Shown: positions 1-9,448, counted from the first letter of the stretch. The stretch is DNA of 64,000 nucleotides from Nostoc sp. CHAB 5834 (GCA_020829485.1 JAIVFU010000022.1:25520-89519); one strand, 5' to 3'. Numbers and translations: made by a program. The notes: a model not told the origin generated them from the sequence alone.

Positions 1-1
1 T

Positions 2-226
2 GGAGAAATGTCGCGGGCAATTAACGTATTTAAAATGCGCGGGTCTTGGCATGATAAGGGCATTCGTGAGTATAATATCACTGCTGACGGGCCCGATATC
101 AAAGATTCATTCCGAAACTACGAACGGATTATCAGCGGTGCTCCTACTCGCGTTAGTATCGATGAAAAGGCGGAACTTTCTCGCATTGTTAGACGTTTTG
201 AAGACAAACAGAGTTCCGAGCCCTAA
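2..226 (+). CDS. kaiC: KaiC circadian clock ATPase, C-terminal end (cut by window edge)
   Basis: The reading frame is open from the first bases of the window and ends at TAA 224-226, so only the last ~75 residues are present. They match the recalled end of cyanobacterial KaiC: GEMSRAINVFKMRGS, then HDKGIREY, then DSFRNYERIISGAPTRVS, which belongs to the CII domain and the tail that KaiA contacts. KaiC is the hexameric autokinase/ATPase at the centre of the cyanobacterial clock with KaiA and KaiB. The ATG at 8 is an internal methionine, not a start. The next gene, hgdD-like, follows in the order I recall from Anabaena PCC 7120. The stop codon lies in the first copy of a 28-bp duplicated sequence. 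Confidence 0.93.
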   Translation, partial: GEMSRAINVFKMRGSWHDKGIREYNITADGPDIKDSFRNYERIISGAPTRVSIDEKAELSRIVRRFEDKQSSEP

Positions 227-279
227 ATTTAGTATCGTAGTATATTCTTTCCTAAATTTAGTATCGTGCTATATTCTGT
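222..279. repeat. 28-bp tandem duplication at the kaiC stop codon
   Basis: Two copies, 222-250 and 251-279, share CCTAAATTTAGTATCGT then TATATTCT with one or two differences. The first includes the kaiC stop. Each contains a TATATT that could act as a -10 box for hgdD, but this is only a possibility. Confidence 0.7.
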
Positions 280-329
280 GGTGAAGAAAGGTTTTCTGCC
301 GCTAGATTGATTTTCGTGTGAGGGATGCG

Positions 330-2525
330 GTGAAAGGACAGCAATTATTCCATAGCTTATTGCCTGGTGTGACAGCAGCAGTCTTAACAACTCAGCCGAC
401 TTGGGCTGGTACTGTAAAACTAACTGGGGTACGGCTGGCCTCTTCTCCTAGTGTTTTGACTTCCACTTATGGTCAACACTTAGTTGGGGGCATCATGAAT
501 ACGCAATTGCATTACGGTGCAAATGTTAGTGTTCCAACCCTAGTACCTGCTTCCGGTTTCACTAAACTTAGTATGAAGCCTTTAAGTAATAACAGTATTC
601 CAGTGTTTACGGCTGAAAATACTGTTGTGCCGATAAAACAAGTACTTAAGAAAAATGAAGGTAGATTTTTCAGTTTGACACCTACCTCTAATTCTTCCCA
701 ACAGCTTGCTGTCAGCCGTTCTGCTCAAAATAACCAAAAAAACAGTAATTCAAACGCTTATGGGCAGGAATCAAAGAGCATAGTAGTTCCCAACTACACT
801 TTAAAACCCTCTTCTGTCCAAAAAGAAATTTTGTCCCTGTCTTCTGCACAGCAGCCAGTGGTTCAAAAGATAAATACTGTTACTCAGTTGCAAACATTTT
901 TACAAACTTCAGCTACAGGTGTAAGATCAGCAAAACTGTTGTCAGGGCAAAAATGTCCACAAGAGTTGGGGAAAAGCAAAACTGATTCCTCAGCCGCTTT
1001 GCTACTGACCTCAAGTACCTGCTTACAACAAAATGCTGCTGGCTTACGCATTGCTCAGAGTAATACCCCGATTCCGACAGAATCGACGCCAACTCCTACT
1101 GTGCCAGAAACCGTAACTCCTGCACCAGAGGGTTCAGCGCAACCTTCCACAGTGCCGAGAACCATAACTCCTGCGCCGTCAGGGCCAGTGCAAATTCCAC
1201 AGAACTTGATTCCTAGCTCAAATCCCCTGCAATTTCCTACCAAACCAGAGGAAGTGACACTTCAGGGAAATCAGCCGATTACTTTGGCAGAGGCTTTGGA
1301 GCTAGCACGGCAGAATAATCGGGATTTACAGGTGTCTTTATTGGAGCTAGAACGCAATCGAGCTGCCCTACGGGAGGCGCAAGCTGCTTTATTACCCACT
1401 CTTAATCTTAATTCGGATATTACTCGCAGTCAGTCTGCTGGTACTCAGCTTCAGTTGGAACAAGCAGAACGACAGACGGGCATACCACAGCCAGGAGATG
1501 AAGCTGGTACATCTTTTTCTGGTCAAGCAGAACTGTCATATAACATCTACAGTTCTGGGAGAGTACAAGCTAACATCAGAGCGGCTGAAGAACAGGTACG
1601 TTTCAATGAGTTGGCTGTAGAAACTCAGTCTGAGGAAATCCGCCTGAATGTTGCCACAGACTACTACAATCTGCAACAAGCAGATGAACAAGTACGTATC
1701 GCTCAATCGGCTGTGCAGAACTCTGAGGCTAGTTTACGTGATGCAGAAGCATTAGAGCGAGCTGGGGTTGGTACGCGGTTTGATGTGTTGCGATCGCAGG
1801 TTAATTTAGCAAATGCCCAACAAGACCTAACCCTTGCTAGATCCCAGCAGGCAATAGCCCGTCGTCGTTTAGCAACTCGGTTGAGTTTGGCACAAGCGGT
1901 GAATATCAGTGCGGCTGACCCTGTACAATTGGCTGGTCTTTGGAACCCAACGCTAGAACAAAGTATTGTGTTGGCTTTTCAAAATCGTCCCGAACTGCAA
2001 CAGTTTTTGGCACAACGTAATATCAGCGAACAACAACGTAGGCAAGCCCTTGGGGAGCTAGGCCCTCAAGTTAGTTTGGTAGCCAGCTACAACCTACTAG
2101 ATCAGTTCGATGATGGTGTCAGCATTACTGACGGTTATTCATTGGGAGTTAGGGCAAGCCTAAATTTGTTTGATGGAGGAGCAGCAAGAGCAAGAGCAGA
2201 TCAGTCAAGAGCTAATATTGCGCTCGCAGAAACTCGATTTGCCGAACAGCGCAACCAAATTCGCTTTCAGGTAGAACAAGCTTTTTCTACCCAGCAATCT
2301 AGTTTGGAGAATGTTCAAACCTCTAATACCGCTTTAGAACAAGCTAGGGAAGCTCTACGTTTAGCGCGTTTGCGATTCCAAGCTGGTGTGGGCACTCAAA
2401 CTGATGTCATTAACTCTGAAAACGACCTCACAAGAGCTGAAGGTAATCGAGTAACAGCAATTTTGGATTACAACCGTGCTTTAGCTCAGTTACAACGGTC
2501 TGTTACCCTCAGAGGATTACGCTAG
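330..2525 (+). CDS. hgdD: TolC family outer-membrane efflux protein (HgdD-like)
   Basis: Outer-membrane channel of type I secretion and RND-type export. In Anabaena the TolC homologue HgdD is needed for export of heterocyst glycolipids. The protein has an N-terminal secretion signal (LLPGVTAAVLTTQPTWAG), about 240 low-complexity Ser/Thr/Gln-rich residues, a Pro/Thr-rich linker near residues 240-300, and then two outer-membrane-efflux repeats from about residue 318 (ITLAEALELARQNNRDLQV) to the end, with long heptad-rich helices. The frame extends to a GTG at 318, but the GTG at 330 has AGGG five bases upstream and is preferred. A hairpin terminator follows. Position next to kaiC and the long N-terminal extension support the HgdD assignment; the TolC family is certain. 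Confidence 0.88.
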   Translation: MKGQQLFHSLLPGVTAAVLTTQPTWAGTVKLTGVRLASSPSVLTSTYGQHLVGGIMNTQLHYGANVSVPTLVPASGFTKLSMKPLSNNSIPVFTAENTVVPIKQVLKKNEGRFFSLTPTSNSSQQLAVSRSAQNNQKNSNSNAYGQESKSIVVPNYTLKPSSVQKEILSLSSAQQPVVQKINTVTQLQTFLQTSATGVRSAKLLSGQKCPQELGKSKTDSSAALLLTSSTCLQQNAAGLRIAQSNTPIPTESTPTPTVPETVTPAPEGSAQPSTVPRTITPAPSGPVQIPQNLIPSSNPLQFPTKPEEVTLQGNQPITLAEALELARQNNRDLQVSLLELERNRAALREAQAALLPTLNLNSDITRSQSAGTQLQLEQAERQTGIPQPGDEAGTSFSGQAELSYNIYSSGRVQANIRAAEEQVRFNELAVETQSEEIRLNVATDYYNLQQADEQVRIAQSAVQNSEASLRDAEALERAGVGTRFDVLRSQVNLANAQQDLTLARSQQAIARRRLATRLSLAQAVNISAADPVQLAGLWNPTLEQSIVLAFQNRPELQQFLAQRNISEQQRRQALGELGPQVSLVASYNLLDQFDDGVSITDGYSLGVRASLNLFDGGAARARADQSRANIALAETRFAEQRNQIRFQVEQAFSTQQSSLENVQTSNTALEQAREALRLARLRFQAGVGTQTDVINSENDLTRAEGNRVTAILDYNRALAQLQRSVTLRGLR

Positions 2526-2558
2526 TACTGCTGTCTTAATCTCTCAAATTAAAAATTT

Positions 2559-2590
2559 TAAAAGCCTCATTGAAAAATGAGGCTTTTTAG
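2559..2590 (+). terminator. Rho-independent-type terminator of hgdD
   Basis: A perfect stem AAAAGCCTCATT / AATGAGGCTTTTT starts about 35 bases after the hgdD stop and ends in a T run. Confidence 0.75.
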
Positions 2591-2615
2591 TAAAAAAGCT
2601 GCGAACAGGGAATTT

Positions 2616-2904
2616 TAGGACTTACGCACTGTACAAATACATCGTGATGTGGATTAACGAAAATCCGTTGTTTCAGGCTTTTTTTAATTATCCTGCGATG
2701 CCTACGGCGGTAAACTACGTAAATAGGCCATGCTGTAGGGGCTAAACTTTGCTCATTGGTGTCAACTTAAGCTAAAATACATGTCCCACAGGCGTTTTAC
2801 CCCCCTTAGAAAGGGGGGAAAAAGAAATCTAGTTCCCTCCCCTTTCTAAGGGGAGGGTTAGGGTGGGGTGACGCGGTGAGTGATGGAAAATGCGTAAGTC
2901 CTAA
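2616..2904. mobile_element. MITE-like element with 14-bp terminal inverted repeats
   Basis: The ends are exact inverses, TTAGGACTTACGCA at 2616-2629 and TGCGTAAGTCCTAA at 2891-2904. The interior (about 260 bp) holds no gene. It contains one copy of the GCGATGCCTACGG-type short repeat at about 2694 and a G/C-rich hairpin (CCCTTAGAAAGGGGGG) at about 2800-2870. It fills most of the hgdD-argB gap. Confidence 0.7.
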
Positions 2905-3012
2905 TTTATACAAAAAGCTTATTTTGCTTTTCGCAGCAATGAGACATTGTTACAGGTTACAAAGTCTTCTACACTGACTGGAATAGGTTTTAACTCTTAA
3001 CGGCGGCTCCTC

Positions 3013-3906
3013 ATGACGGTCAACGATTCTGAATACATCAGGCAAGCTGAAGCCACTCGTGTGCGTGTACTAAGCGAAGCACTACCTTATATTCAACAAT
3101 TCGCCGGTCGCACTGTTGTTGTCAAATATGGTGGCGCAGCGATGAAAGATAGCACACTCAAAGACAAAGTTATCCGCGATATTGTATTCTTATCCTGCGT
3201 GGGCTTGCGTCCAATTGTAGTACACGGCGGTGGCCCAGAAATTAACAGTTGGTTAGATAAGCTGGGAATTGAACCACAATTTAAGAATGGTCTGCGAGTC
3301 ACTGATGCTGCCACAATGGATGTGGTAGAAATGGTTTTAGTTGGTCGAGTTAACAAAGAAATTGTCGCGCTAATTAACCAAGCTGGTGGATTGGCTGTAG
3401 GACTTTGTGGTAAAGACGGTAATCTATTTACAGCCCGTCCCCAAGGTCAAGAAGGCATCGGTTTTGTGGGGGAAGTCAGCAATGTGAATATCAAGATTTT
3501 GGACACCCTGGCTAGCAATGGCTATATTCCGGTAGTGTCCAGCGTCGCCGCAGACGAGACAGGGCAAGCTTATAACATTAACGCCGATACTGTAGCTGGA
3601 GAAATTGCTGCTGCACTAGGAGCAGAAAAGTTAATTTTGCTGACTGACACCAGTGGAATTTTAAAAGATTACAAAGATCCATCTACTTTGATTCCAAAAG
3701 TAGATATTCGTGAAGCCCGCGAGTTGATTGCCAATGGTATAGTTAGCGGTGGGATGATTCCTAAAGTTAGTTGTTGTGTGCGATCGCTTGCTCAAGGAGT
3801 CCGTGCAGCACACATCATCGATGGTCGCATTCCCCACGCCCTGTTACTCGAAATCTTTACTGATGTTGGGATTGGGACAATGATTCTGGGTTCGCAGTTT
3901 ACGTAG
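3013..3906 (+). CDS. argB: Acetylglutamate kinase
   Basis: Phosphorylates N-acetyl-L-glutamate with ATP, the second and usually feedback-controlled step of arginine synthesis; in cyanobacteria it is also the target of the PII protein GlnB. The 297 residues are the usual length for the arginine-sensitive class. Visible amino-acid-kinase motifs are [11 protein letters not shown] (about 36-46) for ATP phosphate binding, [10 protein letters not shown] (about 69-78) for the substrate, and the [11 protein letters not shown] and GGMIPKV segments near the C terminus. The hydrophilic N-terminal helix typical of hexameric enzymes is present. The stop codon TAG falls inside a perfect palindrome that may act as a terminator. 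Confidence 0.97.
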   Translation: MTVNDSEYIRQAEATRVRVLSEALPYIQQFAGRTVVVKYGGAAMKDSTLKDKVIRDIVFLSCVGLRPIVVHGGGPEINSWLDKLGIEPQFKNGLRVTDAATMDVVEMVLVGRVNKEIVALINQAGGLAVGLCGKDGNLFTARPQGQEGIGFVGEVSNVNIKILDTLASNGYIPVVSSVAADETGQAYNINADTVAGEIAAALGAEKLILLTDTSGILKDYKDPSTLIPKVDIREARELIANGIVSGGMIPKVSCCVRSLAQGVRAAHIIDGRIPHALLLEIFTDVGIGTMILGSQFT

Positions 3907-3930
3907 AGACGCGATTAATCGCGTCTCTAC
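3903..3930. repeat. 28-bp perfect palindrome overlapping the argB stop
   Basis: GTAGAGACGCGATT followed by its exact inverse. It belongs to a dispersed family: near copies lie at 24543-24568 and about 53030-53055, and related half-sites flank other inserts. As RNA it forms a long hairpin and may end argB transcription. Confidence 0.75.
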
Positions 3931-4003
3931 ACGAGTCAGTAGTTTGAAGTTTGGAGTTTAGAGTTTGGAGTGAAAAGCTCTCCCTCATCTCCCTCATCTC
4001 TCT

Positions 4004-4438
4004 TTACCGGGGATAAATGAAAACACGCGATCGCCCACCGCTAAATGGTGTACGTCGCCATGAGTTATTTATAATCACCGGATTAACTATGGTTGAGTCT
4101 CGAATTGCCGGATTAATCAAAGTCGGATTAATCAGGGTGGAATTTCTCACGTTCTGCCTGAACTGGGGATAGTAATAATCGGGGTAATTATTGCGTTGTG
4201 GCATGAGTCCCGTTGCTGGATCTACAGGCATAGGTGTGGGAATCGGACTACCATAAATAAAGGAACCGACAGCAGGCGATGTCTGACGACAAGCTGCTTC
4301 GCATCTACGCCTGACTCCATAACCACCATCAATCACGATCACAGACTGTGCAGAAGCTGGAGCAATGGTTACACCCATAACTGCTAAAGTCATGGCGGCT
4401 TCGAGCCAATTCAGTTGCCAATGCTTGATTTTCAACAT
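4004..4438 (-). CDS. Small secreted hypothetical protein
   Basis: No family recognised. The 144-aa product has a clear signal peptide (LAVMGVTIAPASAQS, cleavage after ASA near residue 30). The mature part has Cys residues (RRRCEAACRQ), a Pro/Tyr-rich middle and an Asn/Ile-rich C-terminal stretch with imprecise LINPTLINPAI / IVNPVIINN repeats. Probably periplasmic or cell-surface. It is convergent with argB and divergent from the TPR gene. Confidence 0.72.
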   Translation of the reverse strand: MLKIKHWQLNWLEAAMTLAVMGVTIAPASAQSVIVIDGGYGVRRRCEAACRQTSPAVGSFIYGSPIPTPMPVDPATGLMPQRNNYPDYYYPQFRQNVRNSTLINPTLINPAIRDSTIVNPVIINNSWRRTPFSGGRSRVFIYPR

Positions 4439-4607
4439 ATTTTGCTCACTTGTATTTGATACCAGAATTTTTAATCAGAAAATAATCGCAACTACTTAGT
4501 TAAAATTTTAGAAGTTTATTTACTTTCAGGTTGCCAGCTTTGGAAAAAAATCCAAAAAGATTGCTGGCATTGGCAAAATTAAAATAGTGCTGATTTTTAT
4601 ATAAGCC

Positions 4608-5150
4608 GTGAGTGTAGAAAGTTTAGAAATTGCTAAAACCCGCTACCAGGCTGGGAAAGCTGCCTTTGAAAATGGGCAATACCGCGAAGCCATAGAAAAT
4701 TTAGAAAAGGCCAGCGCCCTGTTAGCTCGTAATTCTCGCCTTGGGGGGGAAGTAGAAATTCATCTGGTGACAGCTTATGAAGCAGCTGGACGCACGGATG
4801 ATGCGATCGCTCTTTGCGAAAGACTCAAACGCCATGCCCATTTTGAAATTAGCAAACAAGCGCGACGGATGCTTTACATCTTGAAAGCACCAAAGCTGAA
4901 AAGACCCAGCGAGTGGATGACCGAAATCCCCGATTTGGGCGCACTATCCGATAATGAACTTAAAATTTCTGTACCTGCTAAGTCTACTAAATCTTCTGTG
5001 CAGCAAAAGCCTAAACCTGCCGAGCCAGAATTCGTTGACCTCAGTCAGGTCAATACCAGAGATAATCGCTTTATCTGGGTGGCGTTAATTGCCATTGGTT
5101 TAACCATCTCGTACTTGGTTTGGTTGAATTTTTCAGGAACCCCTGGCTAA
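4608..5150 (+). CDS. TPR-containing, C-terminally membrane-anchored protein
   Basis: Starts at GTG 4608. Residues about 1-90 form two or three tetratricopeptide-like helical hairpins (ARYQAGKAAFENGQYREAIE and the VTAYEAAGRTDDAIALCERL region), a fold used for protein contacts. A Pro/Lys-rich linker follows, and one hydrophobic segment near residues 152-174 (WVALIAIGLTISYLVWL) should anchor it in the membrane with the TPR part facing the cytoplasm. Small proteins of this architecture are common in cyanobacteria; the function is unknown to me. Confidence 0.8.
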   Translation: MSVESLEIAKTRYQAGKAAFENGQYREAIENLEKASALLARNSRLGGEVEIHLVTAYEAAGRTDDAIALCERLKRHAHFEISKQARRMLYILKAPKLKRPSEWMTEIPDLGALSDNELKISVPAKSTKSSVQQKPKPAEPEFVDLSQVNTRDNRFIWVALIAIGLTISYLVWLNFSGTPG

Positions 5151-5443
5151 TCCTAACAGTAGATATTTTCGTGCTGGGGTTCCTTCGTGCTTTTGCAGCC
5201 CGTTCGTCACTCAGCAGTATAGTTCGGATTAGATCCCCCGCCTGCGGCGACCCCCTTAAAAAGGAGGTAGAGGAATTAAAAACAGCCCTGCCCTTTTTAA
5301 GAGGATAGAGGAATAAAAATAGCCCCCAATTTATCGGGGGTTGGGGGAATCTTCGAGAGATAAAGCAAGTTAACCGAACCGTATTGCGCCGCCCAGTAGT
5401 AGAAGTCAAGATTGGTTAAAAAGTTTGACTTTTGGGGAGATTT

Positions 5444-6349
5444 ATGATTCCAAATTCTTCAATTTTCGGAAAGATTTTCTTTTGGCTAATTAGACCATTT
5501 AGTGTTGTATTGACAAATATGAAATTTCTCTCAGTACTGAATGGTATAAATCGAATGAACCGCGTCTTTCCCAAGCGAAATCCTATTTTGTGGCTAGTAC
5601 TGTTAACATCCCTGCTACTAACTGGCTGTGTTAATTACGATGTCGAACTTAACTTTGACAATTCAAATAGTGGCGAACTAGTACAACATATTAAGCTGGG
5701 AGAGCGGCTAACTAGTTTTAGTGGCGATTCTGTGTACGAATGGCTAAACAGCATAGAGCGCCGCGCCCGTAAACTTGAGGGTAAAACACAGCGAGTTTCC
5801 CAAGAAGAAATCATTGTCACAATTCCTTTTAGTAGTGGTAGGGAATTGCAAGAGAAGTTTAACGAATTTTTTAGCTCCCGTGCGAATCAACTTTCTAAGT
5901 CTGTTCAGAGCGAATCTGACTCAGAACTACCGAAAATTGAATCAAACGTCCTTTTGGAACAAAACAATTTTTTACTTTTAGTTAGAAATCGATTGATTTA
6001 TGATTTGGATTTGCGATCGCTATCCTTAATTGCCAGCAAAGGTAACGTCTTGGCTAATGCTGGTTCAATTCTCGACTTGGAATTTAGCTTAAAGACTCCT
6101 TGGGGAGCCAAAAATATTCAACTAACTGAAACTGCCATAGAGCCAGAAAAAAATGGCAATCGATTAGTGTGGAAACTCCAGCCTGGTGAGCTAAACCACA
6201 TAGAAACCGTTTTCTGGCTTCCCAGTCCCCTTGGTATTGGTGCGTTGTTAATTATCCTGTTTGTCTGGGGAGGATTGTACTTGAGATACAATTTCATGCC
6301 AGATCCCAGAATTCAGTTTTCTCCCAAAGTAGCAGGGAATAGGGAATAG
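5444..6349 (+). CDS. DUF3153 family lipoprotein
   Basis: Recognised as the cyanobacterial DUF3153 family, function unknown. A lipobox (LLTSLLLTGC) places the acylated Cys about 60 residues from this start. The body is beta-rich (VNYDVELNFDNSN, ending EPEKNGNRLVWKLQPG) and a C-terminal transmembrane helix (IGALLIILFVWGGLYL) is followed by a short basic tail. The ATG at 5444 has GGGGAGA just upstream, but the lipobox would fit a shorter signal starting at ATG 5555 better, so the start is uncertain. The frame also extends to a TTG at 5432. Confidence 0.8.
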   Translation: MIPNSSIFGKIFFWLIRPFSVVLTNMKFLSVLNGINRMNRVFPKRNPILWLVLLTSLLLTGCVNYDVELNFDNSNSGELVQHIKLGERLTSFSGDSVYEWLNSIERRARKLEGKTQRVSQEEIIVTIPFSSGRELQEKFNEFFSSRANQLSKSVQSESDSELPKIESNVLLEQNNFLLLVRNRLIYDLDLRSLSLIASKGNVLANAGSILDLEFSLKTPWGAKNIQLTETAIEPEKNGNRLVWKLQPGELNHIETVFWLPSPLGIGALLIILFVWGGLYLRYNFMPDPRIQFSPKVAGNRE

Positions 6350-6509
6350 GGAATAGGGAATAACTTTAGTTCTGGGTTTAGAGCCGCACTCAAAAATAAC
6401 TCCGAAAATGAATGTAGAGACGTTGCTCCGAAAATGAATGTAGAGACGTTGCAATGCAACGTCAAGACAAGGGTTTCAGGTAACGCATAATTAATTTCTG
6501 GAGATGTCT
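6338..6509. repeat. GAATAGG heptamer repeat followed by a damaged AGACATCTCC MITE
   Basis: Tandem GGGAATA heptamers overlap the end of the DUF3153 gene (6338-6362). At 6400-6509 lies an inverted copy of the 90-bp element at 43056-43145, ending GGAGATGTCT at 6500-6509. Its other end is replaced by two tandem copies of a 26-bp sequence (CTCCGAAAATGAATGTAGAG...). The rest of the 6350-6753 gap is AT-rich and otherwise empty. Confidence 0.65.
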
Positions 6510-6753
6510 ATTCCAACACCCACAGTATATACATTGTCCAGGGACTTGATAGTAAAGACATCAGAATATTGACAGGGCAAGCATCAGGATTTTTAGAGAC
6601 TAGACATCGGTAAGTTAGCTTAAAGTCCGACAGTTACTTTATGGTAACTACTTTACTTTAGTAACTAGTTACTTTTAGTATCTAATTTAATGCTTTGAAA
6701 TTTAGACTCAAAAAAAGTAAAAGCAGAAATCTTAGCTAATCAGGAGATATTTG

Positions 6754-7371
6754 GTGGTAAACATTCTACATATTGATTCCAGCCCTCGTGGTGAGCGATC
6801 GCACTCCAGAGAACTATCTAAGGAATTCGTCAGTAGTTGGAGGGCAGCACATCCTGAAGATGCGATCGCCTATCGAGATATTGGGCGTCACACAATTCCT
6901 CACGTTAATGAAGCTTGGATTGCAGCTGCATTTTCAGCACCAGAAACCCATACCCCAGAATTAACTGAGGCACTTAGGATTTCTGACGAACTGATTGATG
7001 AGTTTTTGGCAGCCGATCGCTACGTCTTTGGAGTGCCAATGTACAACTTCAATATACCTTCCACTTTTAAGGCTTACATTGACCAAATCGTTCGCGCTAA
7101 CCGGACTTTTGCTATAGATGCTCAAGGTTTAAGAGGGTTAGTCGAGGGTAAAAAGGCGGTGATCATTACAGCTCGCGGCAGTGACTTTAGCCCGACATCT
7201 CCTTTCGTTGCCTACGACTTCCAAGAACCATACCTGCGGGCGATTTTCGGTTTTATTGGGATTACAGACATTCAATTTATTAACGCTAATAGCCTGAACG
7301 AAGGTGATGCCCGTACCCAATCTCTATCAGAAGCACGGGCAGCAATTAAAAATTTAATCACCCACTGGTAA
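6754..7371 (+). CDS. azoR: FMN-dependent NADH-azoreductase
   Basis: Flavodoxin-fold quinone/azo reductase that transfers two electrons from NAD(P)H through FMN. Diagnostic motifs are HIDSSPRGERSHSREL (FMN phosphate loop, residues 6-21), PMYNFNIPSTFKAYIDQ (about 95-111) and ITARGSDF (about 138-145). Length (205 aa) is standard for AzoR. The frame opens at a TTG at 6751, but AGGAG at 6742-6746 gives better spacing to the GTG at 6754. It stands alone, with repeats on its left side. Likely cytosolic, with a role in quinone or redox stress. Confidence 0.92.
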   Translation: MVNILHIDSSPRGERSHSRELSKEFVSSWRAAHPEDAIAYRDIGRHTIPHVNEAWIAAAFSAPETHTPELTEALRISDELIDEFLAADRYVFGVPMYNFNIPSTFKAYIDQIVRANRTFAIDAQGLRGLVEGKKAVIITARGSDFSPTSPFVAYDFQEPYLRAIFGFIGITDIQFINANSLNEGDARTQSLSEARAAIKNLITHW

Positions 7372-7453
7372 TGTCATGCAGGGCATTGGTCATTGGGTAT
7401 TGGACATTGCTTATAGATTCTTCTCCCCCTGCCCCCTGCCCCCTGCCTCTTCT

Positions 7454-8098
7454 TCACGGTGACAACCGCTCTATTTTCCAAGTGTCATTATCTAAACGGC
7501 TATAGAGCAAGCGATCGTGCAGACGGCTGGGGCGGCCTTGCCAAAACTCAATTTCTGTGGGGATCACTCGTAAGCCTCCCCAATGAGGTGGTCGGGGAAT
7601 CTCCTCATTTTCATATTTGCTCTTAAACTCCTGCAAACGTCGCTCCAGAACTTCTCGGCTTTCTATCACCTCGCTTTGATTAGATATCCACGCACCCAGG
7701 CGACTGTTGGCAGGACGACTGTGAAAATACTGGTCGGACTCAGTTTCGGAAACTTTCTCCACATACCCCGAAATTCTGACTTGACGTTCCAGTTCTGCCC
7801 ACCAGAACACTAAAGCCCCTTGAGGATTTTCTGCCAGTTCTTGTCCTTTGTGACTGTTGTAGTTGGTAAAGAAGGCAAAGCCCCGTTCATCAAAATCCTT
7901 GAGCAACACCATTCTGGCTGAGGGCTTACCGTCTGGTGTGGCGGTAGCAATGGTCATGGCATTGGGTTCTGGGAGTTGCGCTGCTAGTGCCTGATCGAAC
8001 CATTTTTTAAATTGGATAAACGGATTAAGGTCTACTTCAAGTTCGCTTAAACCTTCCAAAGTGTAGTCTTTGCGAAGGTCAGCTACAGTTTTGTCCAT
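7454..8098 (-). CDS. pdxH: Pyridoxamine 5'-phosphate oxidase
   Basis: Oxidises pyridoxine or pyridoxamine phosphate to pyridoxal phosphate with FMN and O2, the last salvage step of vitamin B6. Motifs: [19 protein letters not shown] (FMN site, about 62-80), [11 protein letters not shown], the [11 protein letters not shown] strand, [11 protein letters not shown], and the C-terminal [13 protein letters not shown] signature. Length of 214 aa is normal and the protein looks intact. Convergent with azoR. Confidence 0.97.
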   Translation of the reverse strand: MDKTVADLRKDYTLEGLSELEVDLNPFIQFKKWFDQALAAQLPEPNAMTIATATPDGKPSARMVLLKDFDERGFAFFTNYNSHKGQELAENPQGALVFWWAELERQVRISGYVEKVSETESDQYFHSRPANSRLGAWISNQSEVIESREVLERRLQEFKSKYENEEIPRPPHWGGLRVIPTEIEFWQGRPSRLHDRLLYSRLDNDTWKIERLSP

Positions 8099-8153
8099 TT
8101 TGATTTACTTCCTTGCTATCAGATAAGTAAAACGACGTAAATAATTTGCATGT

Positions 8154-8272
8154 TTGTAGTAAGGACTTTAGTCCTAAAAGAAGGACTAAAGTTCTTACTA
8201 CAAACTTGATTACAATAATTTTACATTACTTCACATAGTTCGATTTATTCGCACCGACTTACTTACGCCTAT
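8154..8272. repeat. Dispersed hairpin repeat with conserved AT-rich arm
   Basis: GTAGTAAGGACTTTAGTCCT, a spacer and the inverse form a long hairpin (8154-8207). The following ~65 bp (to TAAGTAAG near 8270) also match, in inverse orientation, 30040-30101, so the repeat unit is longer than the hairpin. Hairpin-only relatives lie at 47821-47877 and 60403-60461. Confidence 0.7.
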
Positions 8273-8365
8273 ACATATCTTTGTTAAAAATATCTATGAT
8301 GATGATCAGTACCATCAATAATTTTACAAATTCTCTTAAAGAATATCTAAAATAAGTTGCATAAG

Positions 8366-9448
8366 ATGCACCGTTCGGCCTCCCTTCAACGCCTGTTAAT
8401 TTATGGTCTAAGCGGCCCGATTATCGCTCTCAATGTCTGGCTGCTGTCTGTGCTTTTTCGCTATTTTCAGCATCCCATTACCGTCTTGATCATTGCAGCG
8501 ATTCTGGCTTTTTTACTAAATTATCCGGTTAAGTTCTTTGAACGTGCCCGGATCACGCACACTCAGGCGGTGATTATAGTTTTACTTGCAACATTAACCC
8601 TGTTTGGGATTCTGGGTGTCACTCTAGTGCCGTTGATCATTGACCAAACAATCCAACTGTTAAATAATATCCCTGATTGGTTAGGGGCGAGTCAAGCAAA
8701 CTTGAAGCAGTTTGAGATGCTGGCAAAACGACGTTTGCCGATTGATTTGACGCTTGTGAGCAGTCAAATCAATGCCAATATTCAGAATCTGGTACAACAG
8801 CTAGCTTCTGGTGCAGTGGGATTTGCTGGAACACTGCTATCAGGCTTATTTGACGCAGTGTTAGTCATCGTGCTTGCATTTTATATGCTTTTATATGGCG
8901 ATCGCGTCTGGTATGGTCTGGTCAATCTTTTGCCCTCTAATATTGCAGATCCCCTCACCGCATCCTTGCGCCTAAATTTTCAGAACTTTTTTCTCAGCCA
9001 GTTGTTGTTAGGACTGTTCATGGTGCTAACCCTAACGCCAATTTTCTTAGTGATGAATGTGCCCTTTGCCCTGCTGTTTGCCATATTAATCGGCATCTCG
9101 GAACTCATTCCCTTTATCGGCGCATCTCTCGGCATTGGTCTAGTGACAATTTTAGTACTGCTACAAAATTGGTGGTTGGCAGTTCAAGTTGCGATCGCGG
9201 CAATTCTCATGCAGCAGCTTAAAGATAACTTGTTAGCTCCCAGGTTACTCGGCAACTTTATTGGGCTGAATCCTATATGGATTTTCGTAGCTATTTTGAT
9301 GGGATTTGAGATTGCTGGGTTGTTGGGGACGCTTGTTGCTGTTCCCATTGCTGGTACTATTAAAGGCACTTTCGATGCGATCAAGAGCGGCAAGCCAAGT
9401 GACTTTGTATCAACTGTCACTATTGCTCATGACCCGCCCCCTGATTAA
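8366..9448 (+). CDS. AI-2E family transporter (UPF0118 permease)
   Basis: Integral membrane protein of the AI-2E/UPF0118 family; members include the quorum-signal exporter TqsA and Na+/H+ antiporters, so the substrate cannot be named. About seven or eight hydrophobic helices are visible, with the usual extramembrane segment after the third (IIDQTIQLLNNIPDWL). The family pattern is clear in LIGISELIPFIGASLGIG and in LLAPRLLGNFIGLNPIWI near the C terminus. A TTG at 8357 is in frame, but ATG 8366 is the more natural start. The gene runs into the minisatellite on its 3' side. Confidence 0.9.
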   Translation: MHRSASLQRLLIYGLSGPIIALNVWLLSVLFRYFQHPITVLIIAAILAFLLNYPVKFFERARITHTQAVIIVLLATLTLFGILGVTLVPLIIDQTIQLLNNIPDWLGASQANLKQFEMLAKRRLPIDLTLVSSQINANIQNLVQQLASGAVGFAGTLLSGLFDAVLVIVLAFYMLLYGDRVWYGLVNLLPSNIADPLTASLRLNFQNFFLSQLLLGLFMVLTLTPIFLVMNVPFALLFAILIGISELIPFIGASLGIGLVTILVLLQNWWLAVQVAIAAILMQQLKDNLLAPRLLGNFIGLNPIWIFVAILMGFEIAGLLGTLVAVPIAGTIKGTFDAIKSGKPSDFVSTVTIAHDPPPD

